The notes under the pieces were generated by a model, which was not told the origin of the DNA, did not search any database, and saw nothing but the letters and a program-made list of their open reading frames with translations. This document shows positions 11,620 to 23,667 of a DNA stretch of 64,000 bases, one piece after another. The translations under genes were made by a program, and so were the position numbers. Position 1 is the stretch's first letter, and each line of letters opens with the position of its first letter. Source of the DNA: Cannabis sativa (lineage: Eukaryota; Streptophyta; Magnoliopsida; Rosales; Cannabaceae); contig NC_083604.1 in NCBI RefSeq assembly GCF_029168945.1, positions 42,031,686 to 42,095,685 of the forward strand. Direction: 5' to 3'.

Positions 11620-13400
11620 TGTTGGAAATATTTTACCACGATCTAGATTTACTACCAAGTATGTTTTATTAACATCCTAATATGAATTCTAAAACAATGA
11701 AATAAACACATATAAAGTTTAAGAAAACCTTACATTGGGTGCGGAATATAATGACTCCTTCCATTCAGATCTCTAGCCCTTGATTCCTTTCTGTAGGAGA
11801 GCATTATCAAGATCTGAATCTGGATCTCTTTCTCTCCTTCTTTGATGCTGATTATCCACAGTCTTACATACTATGATTGAGATACCACTTGATGTGTGTG
11901 GGCACTACTCTATCACTCAAGGGAATTCGAAATTTTAGAGAGGAAAAAAGAGAGAGGGGCGACATAGCTTTTCTCTGAAGGAAACAATGTGCAAAGTCAT
12001 GAGTTTCCTAAAGCCAATACTTTCTATTTATAGAATGCCCTCTAGGTTTAAGTTAGAATTGTATGACATTAAAATAATGGAAAAATAAAATGGTAAAGGG
12101 CTTTGCATAGTGGGCGGCCATTTAAGGAAATTGGGACTCACTTTGCAACTTTCCCATTTTGTTATTTTTTTCATTCCTATTTTCTCAAAAATGCCAATTT
12201 TCCAATTTAACCTTTTAAATGCCAATTCTAATTATTTAATAACTTAAAAGTAATTATTAAATAATATTGCCATTTAATATATTTATTAATTTAGACATAT
12301 AAAGTCTCTTAATTAATAAATAAACCTAGAATCTCTTTTCTTTACAATTTCACCCTTGCTTAGTGAAAATTCATAAAGTAGACATAATCTAACTTTAGAA
12401 TTATAATTGATTAATCAAAATCAATTATCTGAGTCTTACAAGCAGTATGGTCTCAACTAGTATGGGGACCATGGGTCTATATAACCGAGCTTCCAATAAG
12501 TCGAACTGAATTTACCAAGTAAATTCCCTAACTTATTAATTCCTTATTGAATCCATACTTAGAACTTGGAATTGCACTCTCAGTCATATAGAACGCTCTA
12601 TATGTTCCATGATATAGACACGTCATTAGTTATCCATTGTTATAATCCTAATGTGATCAATGACCCTCTAATAGATAATCTACATTGAAAAGGCACTAAG
12701 TTACCGTTACACCTTCAATGTATTTTATCCTTAAAACACTTAGCTCCGTATAAATGATATTTCAGCAAAGTGAAATGAGATCTCCACCATTTATCTCTGT
12801 TTAGCCAAGCTCGAAGGATATCATCGTTTCACTTCTAAATTCCTATAGAAGTTATAGACTCCATATTTATGGTAGCGGTCCCACTCAATTATACTATCAT
12901 GTTCCCAAAATGTACGTATTACCTTGACCCAAAAATAGGCTTAACTAACAAATCAAAGAACATGTATAGTACTCTTGAGATCGAACCTAACCATATCAGG
13001 ATTAAGATCATTTGATCTAGGATCAACAGGTGATATTGAATTGAATAAATATTACCGTAAATTTTAATATATCTAATCAAAGTTCAATATCGGTCCCTTC
13101 CGATGTATACTCCATACATCCGATACTGGTAAACTTTGCCAATGTCCTGGAAAGGACATAACACTTTTCCAAGATGTAAGAATACCTATCGTTGATTATA
13201 CCATGTCAGTCTAAATCCAGTGTTCTGACAAATCATGGAATAAACTTTCGAACATATAATTAAGATTATATTCCACTTATATATATAATCATGAAATAAA
13301 TCATGTGAACCATGCAACATAAAATGTTATTTCTGATCTTTATTAATAAGTAAATCTGATTATATTAAAATGGGTTTTATTTAGGGCACAAAACCCAACA
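11620..13400 (-). mobile_element. Solo LTR of family A, minus orientation
   Basis: Starts TGTTGGAAATATTTTACC and ends GGGCACAAAACCCAACA, the reverse complement of the family A ends; 1781 bp. It is flanked by the 5-bp duplication AATAT at 11615-11619 and 13401-13405, with no internal element sequence, so it is a solo LTR left by LTR-LTR recombination. It sits inside one unit of the 43-bp array. A minus-strand TATA-like box corresponds to ctatttata at 12024-12032. Confidence 0.93.
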
Positions 13401-13779
13401 AATATTTGGGTTGAGCATAGCTCCTATCACTTATTTTATAAGTGAAAAATTGGGTTGAGCGTAGCTCCTATCACTTATTTCATAAGTGAATAGTTGGGTT
13501 GAGCGTAGCTCGTATCACTTACTTTATAAGTGAACATTTGGGTTGAGCGTAGCTCCTATCACTTATTTCATAAGTGAATAGTTGGATTGAGCGTAGCTCG
13601 TATCACGTACTATTTCATAAGTGAATATTTGGGTTGAGCGTAGCTCATATCACTTATTTAATAAGTGAATAGTTGGGTTGAGCGTAGCTCCTATCAATTA
13701 TTTTATAAGTGGATAGTTGGGTTGAGCATAGCTCATATCACTTATTTCATAAGTGAATATTTTGGTTGAGCGTGGCTCG
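13401..13779. repeat. 43-bp tandem repeat array, right arm
   Basis: Continuation of the same array after the LTR insertion, about nine units. They include variants such as GAGC-ATA-GCTC and one unit near 13600 with a small insertion. The last unit decays at about 13779 (gagcgtggctcgc). Confidence 0.88.
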
Positions 13780-13957
13780 CTTGTTATTACTTTTACTTTA
13801 CGTTTTTGAGCTCTAAAATATAACAAATACTTAAAATAATTGACATAGGTATTTACGTGGAAACCCTTTCAGGAAAAAACCACGGGCGGAGCATGCGAAA
13901 ATCCACTACGTAAAATGAGAGTGTACATGTGGGGGCATTGTTTTGCCATACATGTGA

Positions 13958-15121
13958 TTAGAAATGGTATTTCTTAAGGTGTACAACGTTCCAACTATTT
14001 CTTATGTTTCTTCCATCTGCTGCTCGGAGTTTGTATGCTCCTTGGCCAACTATCTTTGTAATCTGGTAAGGCCCCTCCCAATTGGATCCTAATTTTCCTG
14101 CTCTTTCTTCCTTCTTGTTTTGGAACACTCGTCTTAGTACCCATTCTCCTTCCTTGAATTGTCGGACCCTAATGTTCTTATTGAAATGTTGGGCCACCTT
14201 TTGTAGGTATGCTGCTATTCTAATGAGCGCTTGTTCTCTCTTTTCGTCTAACAAATCAAGTTCTGAGTTCATGCTTTGTTGATTTAGATCATTCGTCGAG
14301 TGTTCATATCTGATGGTTGGTATTTTGATTTCCGCTGGGATGACCGCTTCAGTTCCATATGTCAATGCAAATTGGGGTCTCTCTAGTCGAGGTCTTTACT
14401 GTTGTTCGGTAAGACCATAGTACCCCTGGTAACTCATCTGCCCATCTCCCTTTGGCTTTCTCTAGTCGTTTCTTGAGTGTGTTGACTATTGTCTTGTTGG
14501 TTGATTCTGCTTGTCCGTTTGCTTGAGGGTATCGTGGAGTTGAGAATGATAATTGTATCCCCCATTCTGCACAAAAGTTCTGGAAGTCTTGGCTTATGAA
14601 CTGTGAACTGTTGTCTGTAACTATCTCCTTTGGAATTCTGAACCTGCATATTATATTTTTCCAGATAAAGTTTTTAACCTCTTGATCTCTAACTTGTGCA
14701 AAGGCTTCAGCTTCTACCCATTTGGTGAAGTAGTCAGTTAAGGCAAGCATGAATACCCTCTGCCCTGGAGCAGTTGGCATCTTGCCTACAATGTCCATCC
14801 CCCATCTCATAAATGGCCAAGGTGTAAGTGAAGAGTGGAGCTTCTCTGGAGGTAGATGAGATATTTGAGCAAACTTTTGGCACTTATCGCATTGTTGAAC
14901 AAAATTATAGGAGTATGCTCGCATGGTTGGCCAATAGTAGCCTATTGTTAGAGCTTTGTTGCATAAACTCTGATGGCCTGAGTGGTTTTCGCATTCACCT
15001 TGATGTAGCTCTTAGAGGATGTAGGTCGATTTAGCCGGTAACAGACATCTGAGCAATGGCCCTGAGAATGATCGTCTATAGAGTTTCCCATTGTATAGTG
15101 TAAATCTAGCCGCTTTAGCTC
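13958..15121 (-). pseudogene. Integrase of the Tat-type Gypsy element
   Basis: The enzyme that inserts element DNA into the host genome. On the minus strand the HHCC zinc-finger end CDKCQKF is at about 14890-14870. The catalytic core follows with GMDIVG (first D), VTDNSSQF (second D) and NGQAESTNK (glutamate). The C-terminal part, from 14365 to the stop at 13958, has the Gypsy block GSNWEGPYQI and ends VVHLKKYHF. A frameshift near 14350-14380 breaks the protein between core and C-terminal part; the upstream frame ends at 14349. The region 14925-15121 holds the linker and the start of the zinc finger in broken frames. Confidence 0.88.
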
Positions 15122-15901
15122 TTAGTTTTCTTGACTCGTTCTTGTCATGTGTGGAAGGGTTCCATCCTCTAGGTACTCTATTATTGGCGTCATCCAGTTG
15201 TCTTGTTCATTCAGACTTTTTACATCTTCGTTGGGTTTCCAGGTCGCTGGCCATTGCATTATCACCACAGGAATGGTGACTCCATCTTTGATTTGAATAG
15301 AATAGCTGAGATTAGCAAGAGCGCCGGCGTGGTTGTTCTCTAGTCTCGGCACTTGGTTAATGATGAATTTTGTGAATCTTGAAATCTTGTCTTGAACAAT
15401 CTGGAGGTAGGATGCCATTTTTGAATCTTTGGCCTGGTATGACCCATTGAGTTGGTTTACGATAAGTTAAGAATTTGACACGACTTCAATGGTTTTGGCA
15501 TTCAACTAAATGGATAGATCTAGCCCAGCGATCAACGCCTCGTATTTAGCCTCATTGTTGGTAAGTTTAAAGTCACATCTGATTGCCCGTTGGATAACAT
15601 CTCCTTAAGGGGAGGTAAGGACGATTCCTAGGCCACTTCCCTTGCTATTGCTTGATCCATCTACTGCTAGAATCCATGTCGAGTTTGTTTGCTCGTTTAA
15701 GCATAATAATTCCTTTTCTGCTTGTACCTGTCCAACACAAGAAAAGTCAGCAATAAAATCTGCCAATACCTCTGACTTGATGGCTGTCCTCGATTGATAT
15801 GTTGTGTCATATTCACTGAGCTCAACATCCCATTCGATCATGCGTCCAGAAAGTTCCAGTTTGTGTAGAATGCTACGGAGTGGGTATTGGGTTATCACCA
15901 C
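15122..15901 (-). pseudogene. Second (archaeal-like) RNase H of the Tat-type element
   Basis: A second RNase H domain after the RT-linked one. The first catalytic block reads WILAVDGSSNSKGSGLGIVL (about 15675-15615). The glutamate block NNEAKYEAL is at about 15560 and the last block VPRLENNHAGALANL at about 15345-15305. In-frame stops at 15605-15607 and near 15520 and 15470 interrupt it. An additional RNase H between the first RNase H and integrase is, as I recall, a mark of Tat-clade elements. The frame continues to 15122, ahead of the integrase. Confidence 0.78.
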
Positions 15902-17244
15902 TATAGGATGACACCGAAAATAGGGCTGAGCTTGCGCCCTGCTGTGACAAGCGCTAAGGCCAATTTTTCCAGCTGAGTGTATCTTGTTTCAGCATCTAGC
16001 AATGTCTTCGAAACATAGTAAATCGGTTGTTGCTTTCCTTCATCTTCTCGAACTAGTGCAACGCTGACCGCTGCTTCTGAAACTGCCAAATACATGTACA
16101 ATGTTTCTCTATCCTTTGGCTTCGCTAGGAGTGGAGGGGAGGTGAGATAGCTCTTGAGTTATCTTAGCGCTTCTTCGCATTCCTCCGTCCACACAAAGTC
16201 TTTGGTCTTTTTGAGGGTTAAAAAGAATAAGTGGCAACAGTTAGACGATTTTGAAATGAAACGGCTGAGCGCTGCTATCCTTCCGTTGAGATGTTGAATG
16301 TCTTTGATTGACTTTGGAGATTGTATATTTTGGATTGATCTTATCTGGTCTGGATTTGCTTCGATCCCTCTTTTTGTGACGAGGTAACCTAAGAATTTTC
16401 CTAAAGAGACACCAAAAGAGCATTTAGTAGGATTAAGTTTCATATTGTATTTTTCTAATACCTGGAATGCTTGCTTGAGGTGATCGAGGTGATTCTCTGC
16501 TGCTAAAGATTTGACAAGCATGTCGTCAATGTAAACTTCCATCGTCTTTCCAAGCATATTGGCAAACATTTGATTGACCAGCCTTTGGTACGTGGCACTT
16601 GCATTCTTTAGTCCGAACGGCATGACTTTGTAGCAAAAATCTCCTCGCTCAGTTATGAATGATGTCTTTTCTTGATCATTGGGATGCATTAAGATTTGGT
16701 TATAACCAGAGAAGGCATCCATGAAACTCAACAATTCACGTCCAGCTGTTGCGTCTACCATCATGTCAATGTGAGAAAGTGGAAACGAATCCTTCGGACA
16801 TGCCTTGTTCAGATCAGTAAACTCGATACATACCCTCTATTTAACATTCTTCTTCTTCACAACTACTACGTTGGCTAACCAGTCGGGATAGTCAACCTTT
16901 CTGACTGATCCCACATCAATTAGTTTTTGTATCTCTTCATTTATCACCTTGTTACGATCGGGTGCGAATTTACGTCTTTTTTGCCTGACCGGTGGATAAT
17001 CAGGGTCAACCTGCAACTTGTGAACAATAATGTTAGAATCAATACCTGTCATGTCCTCATGGGACCATGCAAAGCAGTGATGGTGTTTGATTAAGAATTC
17101 GATCAGCCTAGCTCGAAACTCGGGTGTAAGCTTTTTTCCAATCTGGACTGTATGGTATGGGAACTCCTTGCTAATGCACACATCATCTAGGTCTTCCATA
17201 CTGGGTTCATCCGGTGCAAAGGTCGGACTAGACTGCTGTAGTTG
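15902..17244 (-). pseudogene. Reverse transcriptase and first RNase H of the Tat-type element
   Basis: Copies element RNA into DNA. Visible blocks on the minus strand are PPVRQKRRKFAPDRNKVI (about 17010), VCIEFTDLNKACPKDSFPL (about 16830-16775), SFMDAFSGYNQI (about 16730), FCYKVMPFGLKNASATYQRL (about 16640-16590), and the catalytic VYIDDMLVKS (about 16535-16510, a YIDD form of the YxDD box). RNase H follows with YYVSKTLLDAETRYTQLEKL at about 16025-15960. Stops break it after KKKNVK (16837), after EEALR (16159) and at 15901. Compared with family consensus, the first looks like W to stop and the second like Q to stop. Confidence 0.9.
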
Positions 17245-17676
17245 CTATAATGTTGTCGATTTCTCTTTTAGCGAGTTTTGATAACAATCACGAGTAGCTT
17301 TTTGGGCTACCCATATTTCTTTCACTCCCCACTTAATTGGGAACCTGATCACTTGGTGGTATGTGGATGGCACAGCTTTCATGGAATGGATCCACGGCCG
17401 GCCCAAGATTGCATTATAAGTTGATGGAGAGTCAACTACAAGGAACTTCGTCTGTAGGTTGACTCCTTCTGCATAAACATGGAGTATGACCTCACCGACT
17501 GAGTGTTTTTGCTCTCCACTAAACCCAACCAATACTGTGGACTTGCGAATGATGGTGGCCTCATCGATCCCCATCTCCTTGAGAGCATTCAAAAATAAGA
17601 TGTTAGAAGAGCCACCGTTATCGATCAATATACGTTTAGTAAAACAATTCGAAATAAATAAAGAAATGACTAAAGC
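17245..17676 (-). pseudogene. Retropepsin-like protease of the Tat-type element
   Basis: An aspartic protease that would process the polyprotein. The active-site region reads RILIDNGGSSNILFLNAL (about 17634-17580), with D in the D-T/S/N-G position. The second conserved block YNAILGRPWIHSMKAVPSTY (about 17415-17355) is the usual C-terminal ILGRPWL-type motif of plant Gypsy proteases. The frame ends at a stop at 17245. The N-terminal end is cut by the solo LTR at 17677; the coding sequence resumes beyond it at 21464 in the matching frame once the 5-bp duplication is allowed for. Confidence 0.87.
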
Positions 17677-20600
17677 TGTTGGGTTTTGTGCCCTAAATAA
17701 AACCAATTACAATCTGATTAGTTATCAATATAAGAAATTTGAAGTGATTTATGTTTGCATGAATTTTACATGCTTATGGTTTAATATGTTTTAATATATG
17801 CACAAAATCTGTTAAGTCCAGAACATATATTTATTCACAATTACAGTATTGTCAACACAGTGGAATGTGATTGTGATTATATGATTCAAAAGACTAAGTC
17901 CCTGTTTCATCAGTGTTTTGGATTTACACTGATGTGATAATCAGCGATGATGTGTACTTACACTTGGAGTAAGTGTTATGTTCTTTCCAGGACATTGGTA
18001 AAGTATACTAGTTTCGAATGTATGGAGTATACATTGGACTGGACCGATATTGAACTTAGTTAAGATATTATGAACTTACCGTTGTATCTTTCCAAGTCAA
18101 TATCAATAGTTGATCTTAGATTAAAAGAATCTAAATCCTGATATGTTTAGGCTCAACTCAGGAGTGCTATTCATGTTCTTTAATTTATTAGTTAAGCCTA
18201 CTTTTGGGTCAGGGTGATACGTATATTTTGGGAACATGATAGTATGATTGAGTGGGAGCGCTGAACATAAATATGGAATCTATAGCTTCTACTGGTGTAT
18301 AGAAGTGAAGTGATGATTCCCTTCGAGCTTAGTTAAATAGAAGTAAATGGATGAGCTCTTGTTTTAGTGACTAATTCATAGATCACTAAAACATCATTTA
18401 CAGGTAGCTAAGTGTTTTAAGGGGCCAAATACATTGAGGGGTGAAAACGGTAAAATTATCCCATCTCGATGTAAATCATCTATATAGAGGATCTTTGATC
18501 ACATTAAGATTATAATAATGGTTAAATGAGATAGCATATCTGTTAGGTTTTTTGCCCTAAATAAAACTCCATTTCAATGTAATCTATTTTATTCAACATC
18601 AATAAAGAAACAAAAGTATTTTTTCATTCATTTGTGTATGTTTTGGTTCACTTTATCAATTGCTTGTCTATTTGATTTATAAATTCATCTTAAACCCTTT
18701 TCACATACTTGATCATGTTTATTGTGCTGTCATCACATTGGAAAGTAAACATGACTATGTGAATAAAGTTTCCTAGATTTATCAGACACAGGGTTTTACT
18801 GATATGATAATCTAAAACAAGAGTTTACTTGCATTTGGAGAAATGCTATGTTCTTTCCAGAACATTGGTTAAAGTAAAGCTCAGGTTGGATGCATGGAGT
18901 ATGCATCGGAAGGGACCGATATTGAACTTTGACTTAGATTTAATTAAACTTACAGTAAAATCTATTCAAGTCAATATCGCCAACTTGATCCTAGATCAAA
19001 TGTTCTTAATCCTGTTATGATTAGACTCAATCTTGAAAGGTTATTCATGTTCTTTGATTTGTTAGTTAAGCCTACTTTTAGGTCAGGGTGATACGTACAT
19101 TTTGGGAACACGGTAGTGCAATTGAGTGGGAGCGCTAGCATAAACATGGAATCTATAGCTTCTATCTGGCGAATAGTAAGCAAAGGATGATCTCCTTCGA
19201 GCTTGACCAAACGAACAAAAATGGTGCATTACTCATTTCACATAAGCTGAAATATCATTTATATGGGGTCAAGTGTTTTAAGGATAAAATACATAGTAGG
19301 GTGTTACGGTAATCTAATCCCTTTACAGTGTAGATCATTCATATAGAGGATCATTGATCAAATTAGGATTATAACAATGGATAACTAATGATGCATCTAT
19401 ATGGTGGAACATATAGAGCATTCTATATACTGAGAGTGCAATTCTAAGTTCTATGCGTGGATTCAACGAAGAATTAATAAGTTAGTGAATTTTAGTGCTA
19501 AATTCTTGATCTACTTATTGGAAGCTCGGTTATATAGACACATGGTCCCCGCACTAGTTGAGATGATATTGTTTTTAAGACTCATGTAATTGGTTTTGAT
19601 TAATCAATTATAATTCACAAATTAGACTATGTCTATTTGTGAAATTTTCACTAAGTAAGGGCGAAATTGTAAAGAAAGAGTTATTAGGGGCATATTTTTT
19701 AATTATGATACTTTGTATGGTTCAATTAATAAATATGATAAATGACAATATTATTTAATAATTATTTATAGTTATTAAATAGTTAGAATTGGCATTTAAA
19801 TGGTTGAATTAGAAAATTGACATTTTTGAGAAAATCAGATACAAAAGTGTTAAAATTGTAAAATTGCAAAAAGCAAGGCCCAAATCCATCAAGCCATGGC
19901 CGACCACTTTTGTAGGCATTTTAAACTGATATTTTCATTATTTTAATGCCAAATAATTCAAACCTAACCCTAGTGGAATGCTATAAATAGATAGTGAAGG
20001 CTTCAGGAAAATTACACTTCTGAATCAGAAAAAACCTGAGCCTTCTCTCTCTTCCTTGGCCGCCACCCTCTCTCTCTCTTCTTCCTTCATATTTCGAACT
20101 TACCCTAGTGATTAGAGTAGTGCCCACACACAGCAAGCAATACCTCAATCATAGTGAGGAAGATCGTGAAGAAAGATCATCAGCAAAGGAGTTTCAGCAT
20201 CAAGGATTCAGAGAAAGAGATCCAGGTTCAGATCTTGATAATACTCTGCTACAGAAAGGATACAAGGGTTAGAGATCTGAACGGAAGGAGTCATTTAATT
20301 CCGCTACACCCAATGTAAGGTTTCTTAAACTTTGTACGTGTTTATTTCATCGTTTTAGAAAGTTCATATTTAGGGTGTTAATAAACATACTTGTGAGTAG
20401 ATCTAAGATCCTGGTAAAATAATTCCAACAATATCTATATCATGAAACCTATAGAATGCTCTATATAAGTTTGAGAGTGCAATTCTAAGTTCTAAGAGTG
20501 GATTCAATGAGGAATTAATAAGTAGGGATTTACTTAGTAAATTCAGTTCACTTATTGGAAGCTCAGCATAAAGATCCATGGTCCCCATTCTAGTTGAGAC

Positions 20601-21463
20601 CATACTGCTTGTAAGACTCAATAATTGATTTGTAATTAATCAATTATAATTCTAAAGTTAGACTATGTCTAATTTGTGAATTTTCACTAAGCAGGGGTGA
20701 GATTGTAAAGAAAAGAGATTCTAAGTTTATTTATTAATTAAGAGACTCTATATGTCTAATTAATAATTATATTAAATGAAAATATTATTTAATAATCTAT
20801 TTTAGTTATTAAATAATTAGTTTTGGCATTTAAATGGTTAGAATTGGAAAATTGGCGTTTTTGAGAAAATAAAAATAAAAATTGTGAAAACTGCAAAACC
20901 CAGGTAAGACCCAATAACACCTGTGGCCGACCACTTGAGAAGCTTTTTCCAATTAATATTTTCATTATTTTAATGCCAAATAATTACTAACCTAAACCTA
21001 GTAGTTGCCTATAAATAGAAAGTGATGACTCAGTCAAATAACAAGTTTTTCAAGCTTTTTGTCAGAAAATCAAAAATTGTTTTTTTTTTTCAGAAAAACT
21101 GAGCCTTCCACTTTCTCTATAGCCGACCCTATCGCTCTCTCTTTTCCTCTTCACAATTTCGAAACCTTAGTGATAGAGTAGTGCCCACACACAGCAAGTG
21201 GTACCTCAATCATAGATTGAAAGACTGTGAAGGATCACACACAAAGAGAAGGACATTCGGGCTCAGATCTTGATAATACTCTGCGACAGAAAGGATACAA
21301 GGGTTAGAGATTTGAGTGGAAGGAGACATTATTCCGCTGCCACCAATGTAAGGTTTTCTTAACTTTATATGTGTTTAATTATCGTTTAGATAGTTCATAT
21401 TTAGGGTGTTAAACAACATACTTGTGAGTAGATCTAAGATCCTGGTAAAATAAATATCCAACA
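17677..21463 (+). mobile_element. Solo LTR of family A, itself invaded by another solo LTR
   Basis: Starts TGTTGGGTTTTGTGCCC and ends ...AATATCCAACA. Without the nested LTR (18541-20430) and its duplication it is about 1.89 kb, the family length. It is flanked by AAAGC at 17672-17676 and 21464-21468. It splits the Gypsy element between gag and protease. A TATA-like tataaatag is at 21010-21018. Confidence 0.92.
18541..20430 (+). mobile_element. Solo LTR of family A nested in another family A LTR
   Basis: 1890 bp, starting TGTTAGG (one change from the family start) and ending AATTCCAACA. It is flanked by the 5-bp duplication ATATC at 18536-18540 and 20431-20435, inside the older LTR. A TATA-like ctataaatag is at 19981. 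This is the youngest layer of this stack. Confidence 0.93.
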
Positions 21464-23610
21464 AAAGCATCATGGTGAGGATTAAGAAAATCTGAAGCTT
21501 CGTCGTCCACAAAGCTGATGGTCTGGCCTTTATAGGCTGTTGTTTGTTTCTTTGGTCTACCCTCTATCCCGACTATTTCACGTGCATGCCTCTTAGCGGC
21601 TGAGTATGTTACGCCGCTGACCTCTGACCCTCCAGAGATGACATTACATGTTCGGGTGCGCTGAGGTGGTTCTGGGGGTGTTGTTGGCCTCTTGTCTGCT
21701 TCCGTCACGGTCATCTTTCCCTTGTTTGATAAAAAATCTTGCAATTGACCTTTGCGCAAGAGTCCAGCCACTTCATACCTTAATGTTATGCATTCTGGAG
21801 TGGTATGTCCGTGGTCATTATGAAATTCACACCTCTTTGTCATGTCGCGCATTGCCGCTGATTTTTTAATATTTTCAGGCCACTTGACTTGGTTTCCCAT
21901 TCCTTTCATTACTGCAACTACTTCGACAAGGCTAATGTTCAGGTTGTATTCAGGAATCGGTCCCTAGTCTGATTCCCTCATCCGTCGAGGTAGTGTTGTC
22001 TTTGCAATGTAATCTCTTGGTCTGTGTGAGTGGGTGGAGTTCTCGCTATCTCTGTATGATTGTGATCTGTTGGTTGGATAAGGTTCTGAATAATGGTAGG
22101 ACTGCCGTCGCTCTACCCTCTTCGGTACTCTATTGTCGCGAGAGTAAGAGTAGGATGTTGTCAATTTTCTATTGGATTCGTCTTCCTCCCACTTGATCTG
22201 CGCCCAAGCTTTGGCAAGCACGTCCTCCATTGTCCTGCATGGATATTTTGTTAGTTCTTTATAAAGGTCAGATTCTACCTGCAGGCCTTTACGGAAGGCG
22301 GTAATGGCTGTGTCCACGTTGCATGCTGTGATGGAAACTTTTTCAACATTGAATCTTGCCACATAGTCTCGTAAGGATTCGCCTCTCCTTTGTTTGATGC
22401 GGTATAGGTCATCTGAGAGTTTCTCCAATTTCCTACTTCTCGCAAATTGTTCTACAAAAACATCTGTTAATTGAGCAAAAGAAGAAATCGAATTATTGGG
22501 TAAATTCGTATACCATTGGAGGGCTGGGCCAACCAAGCTAGACCCAAACCCCTTACACATGCATGCCTCGTGCAACTCGCGAGGGATGGCAGCAGTGAAC
22601 ATCCTTTGCTTATAACTAGCTATATGATCGTTTGGATTGCTTGTTCCGTCATACATCCTCATTAATGGGAACACAAACTTCTTTGGCATCTCGACCAATG
22701 TAATGGCATCACCAAAAGGTGAGTCGGCAAAACTGCTAGGCAAACTTTTCTTTATTGGCGTTGGAACCCCTGAGATACGTTGGACCATTGCTTCTATCCC
22801 TTCGAACCTCCGAGCGATCGCTCGTTCAATCAAATCCTCCTGAGTTAGAGTATGAATGGTGGTATGACCTGCATCAACAGAAGATGGATTCAGATTGGAG
22901 TTTAGCATAAACTGTGTGGCAGTTACCTGTGATGGTGGGAGTCCTTCAAAAGGAGACGTTGTTGGACGATCAGATGTTGTAGTGGCAACCCCCAAATTAC
23001 TAGTCGATGGGAGGCTGACTGTAGGCAGGCTAGTTGTAGGAAGGCTGACCGTAGGCAGACCAGATGTAGGAAGGCTGACCGTAGGCAGGCCAGTTGCAAG
23101 AAGGCTGACCGTAGGCAGGCCAGTTGTAGGAAGATTGACTATAGGCAGGTCAGAGGCCACATTGTTGGTCGTTAGACCTCCAGAGTTTGTCCCATCTATT
23201 TGCATATCAGTATGTTCAGATTGTTGAGGTTGAGAGCCTCCTACGACAGAATGACTTCCTAACGTTGGAGTCGATGTCCCTCCGAGTGTTTGTTGATCAG
23301 AGACTTGGGTCTCTGTTCTTATAGGAGTTGAGTCTAGTGATGCCATTGGTGCAATTGGAACTCGGAACGACTTTGAGCAACACCAGGAGTCGTCATGGTA
23401 GCCTTCAGTGACTCCATTTGTGATTTTATTGCGGCATTTTCACTCCTAAATGCTGCGTTCTCCTCCTTAAAGGTTGCATTTTCTCGCTCCAGAACTCCAG
23501 TTCGTTCAGCCATCTCGCGCATCTGGGCCATTATTGTGGCAAGTTTTTCATTGACATTGGGTTGTTCTTGGGCAACAAACTCTCCTTCTTCTGCAATCTG
23601 AAGTGTGGTA
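21464..23610 (-). pseudogene. gag of the Tat-type Gypsy element
   Basis: Encodes the structural protein that would form the particle. On the minus strand an open stretch begins near 23610 without an obvious ATG and contains a coiled coil (VLERENATFKEENAAF). The main frame runs 23346-21964: a low-complexity part with repeated LPTVSLPT-like units (about 23130-23000), then the retrotransposon gag domain with RMYDGTSNPNDHIASYKQRM, VGPALQWYTNLP and RRGESLRDYVARFN. One TAG at 21964-21966 interrupts a frame that continues to the solo LTR and includes a zinc-knuckle-like [14 protein letters not shown] (about 21830). The coiled-coil frame and the main frame differ, so there is a frameshift or an alternative start near 23340. 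Confidence 0.87.
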
Positions 23611-23649
23611 ATGATAGATCGCCTTGCTCACAGTCAGTTTATCAGGGCT

Positions 23650-23664
23650 CCACGGTGGGCGCCA
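23650..23664 (-). promoter_or_regulatory. Primer binding site of the Tat-type element
   Basis: On the minus strand TGGCGCCCACCGTGG lies three bases after the LTR end. TGGCGCC starts are complementary to the 3' ends of certain tRNAs and are usual PBS sequences in plant Gypsy elements. Which tRNA cannot be decided by eye. Confidence 0.75.
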
Positions 23665-23667
23665 AAT

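Noticed and set aside
13958..17676. Integrated pararetrovirus (caulimovirus-like) as source of the RT
   Set aside because: Integrase follows the RNase H domains and an LTR with PBS is present, as in Gypsy elements; no movement protein seen.
22895..23227. Plus-strand open frame with repeated VGRLTVGRP
   Set aside because: It is the complement of the repeat tract in Gypsy gag, whose minus-strand frame carries the gag domain.
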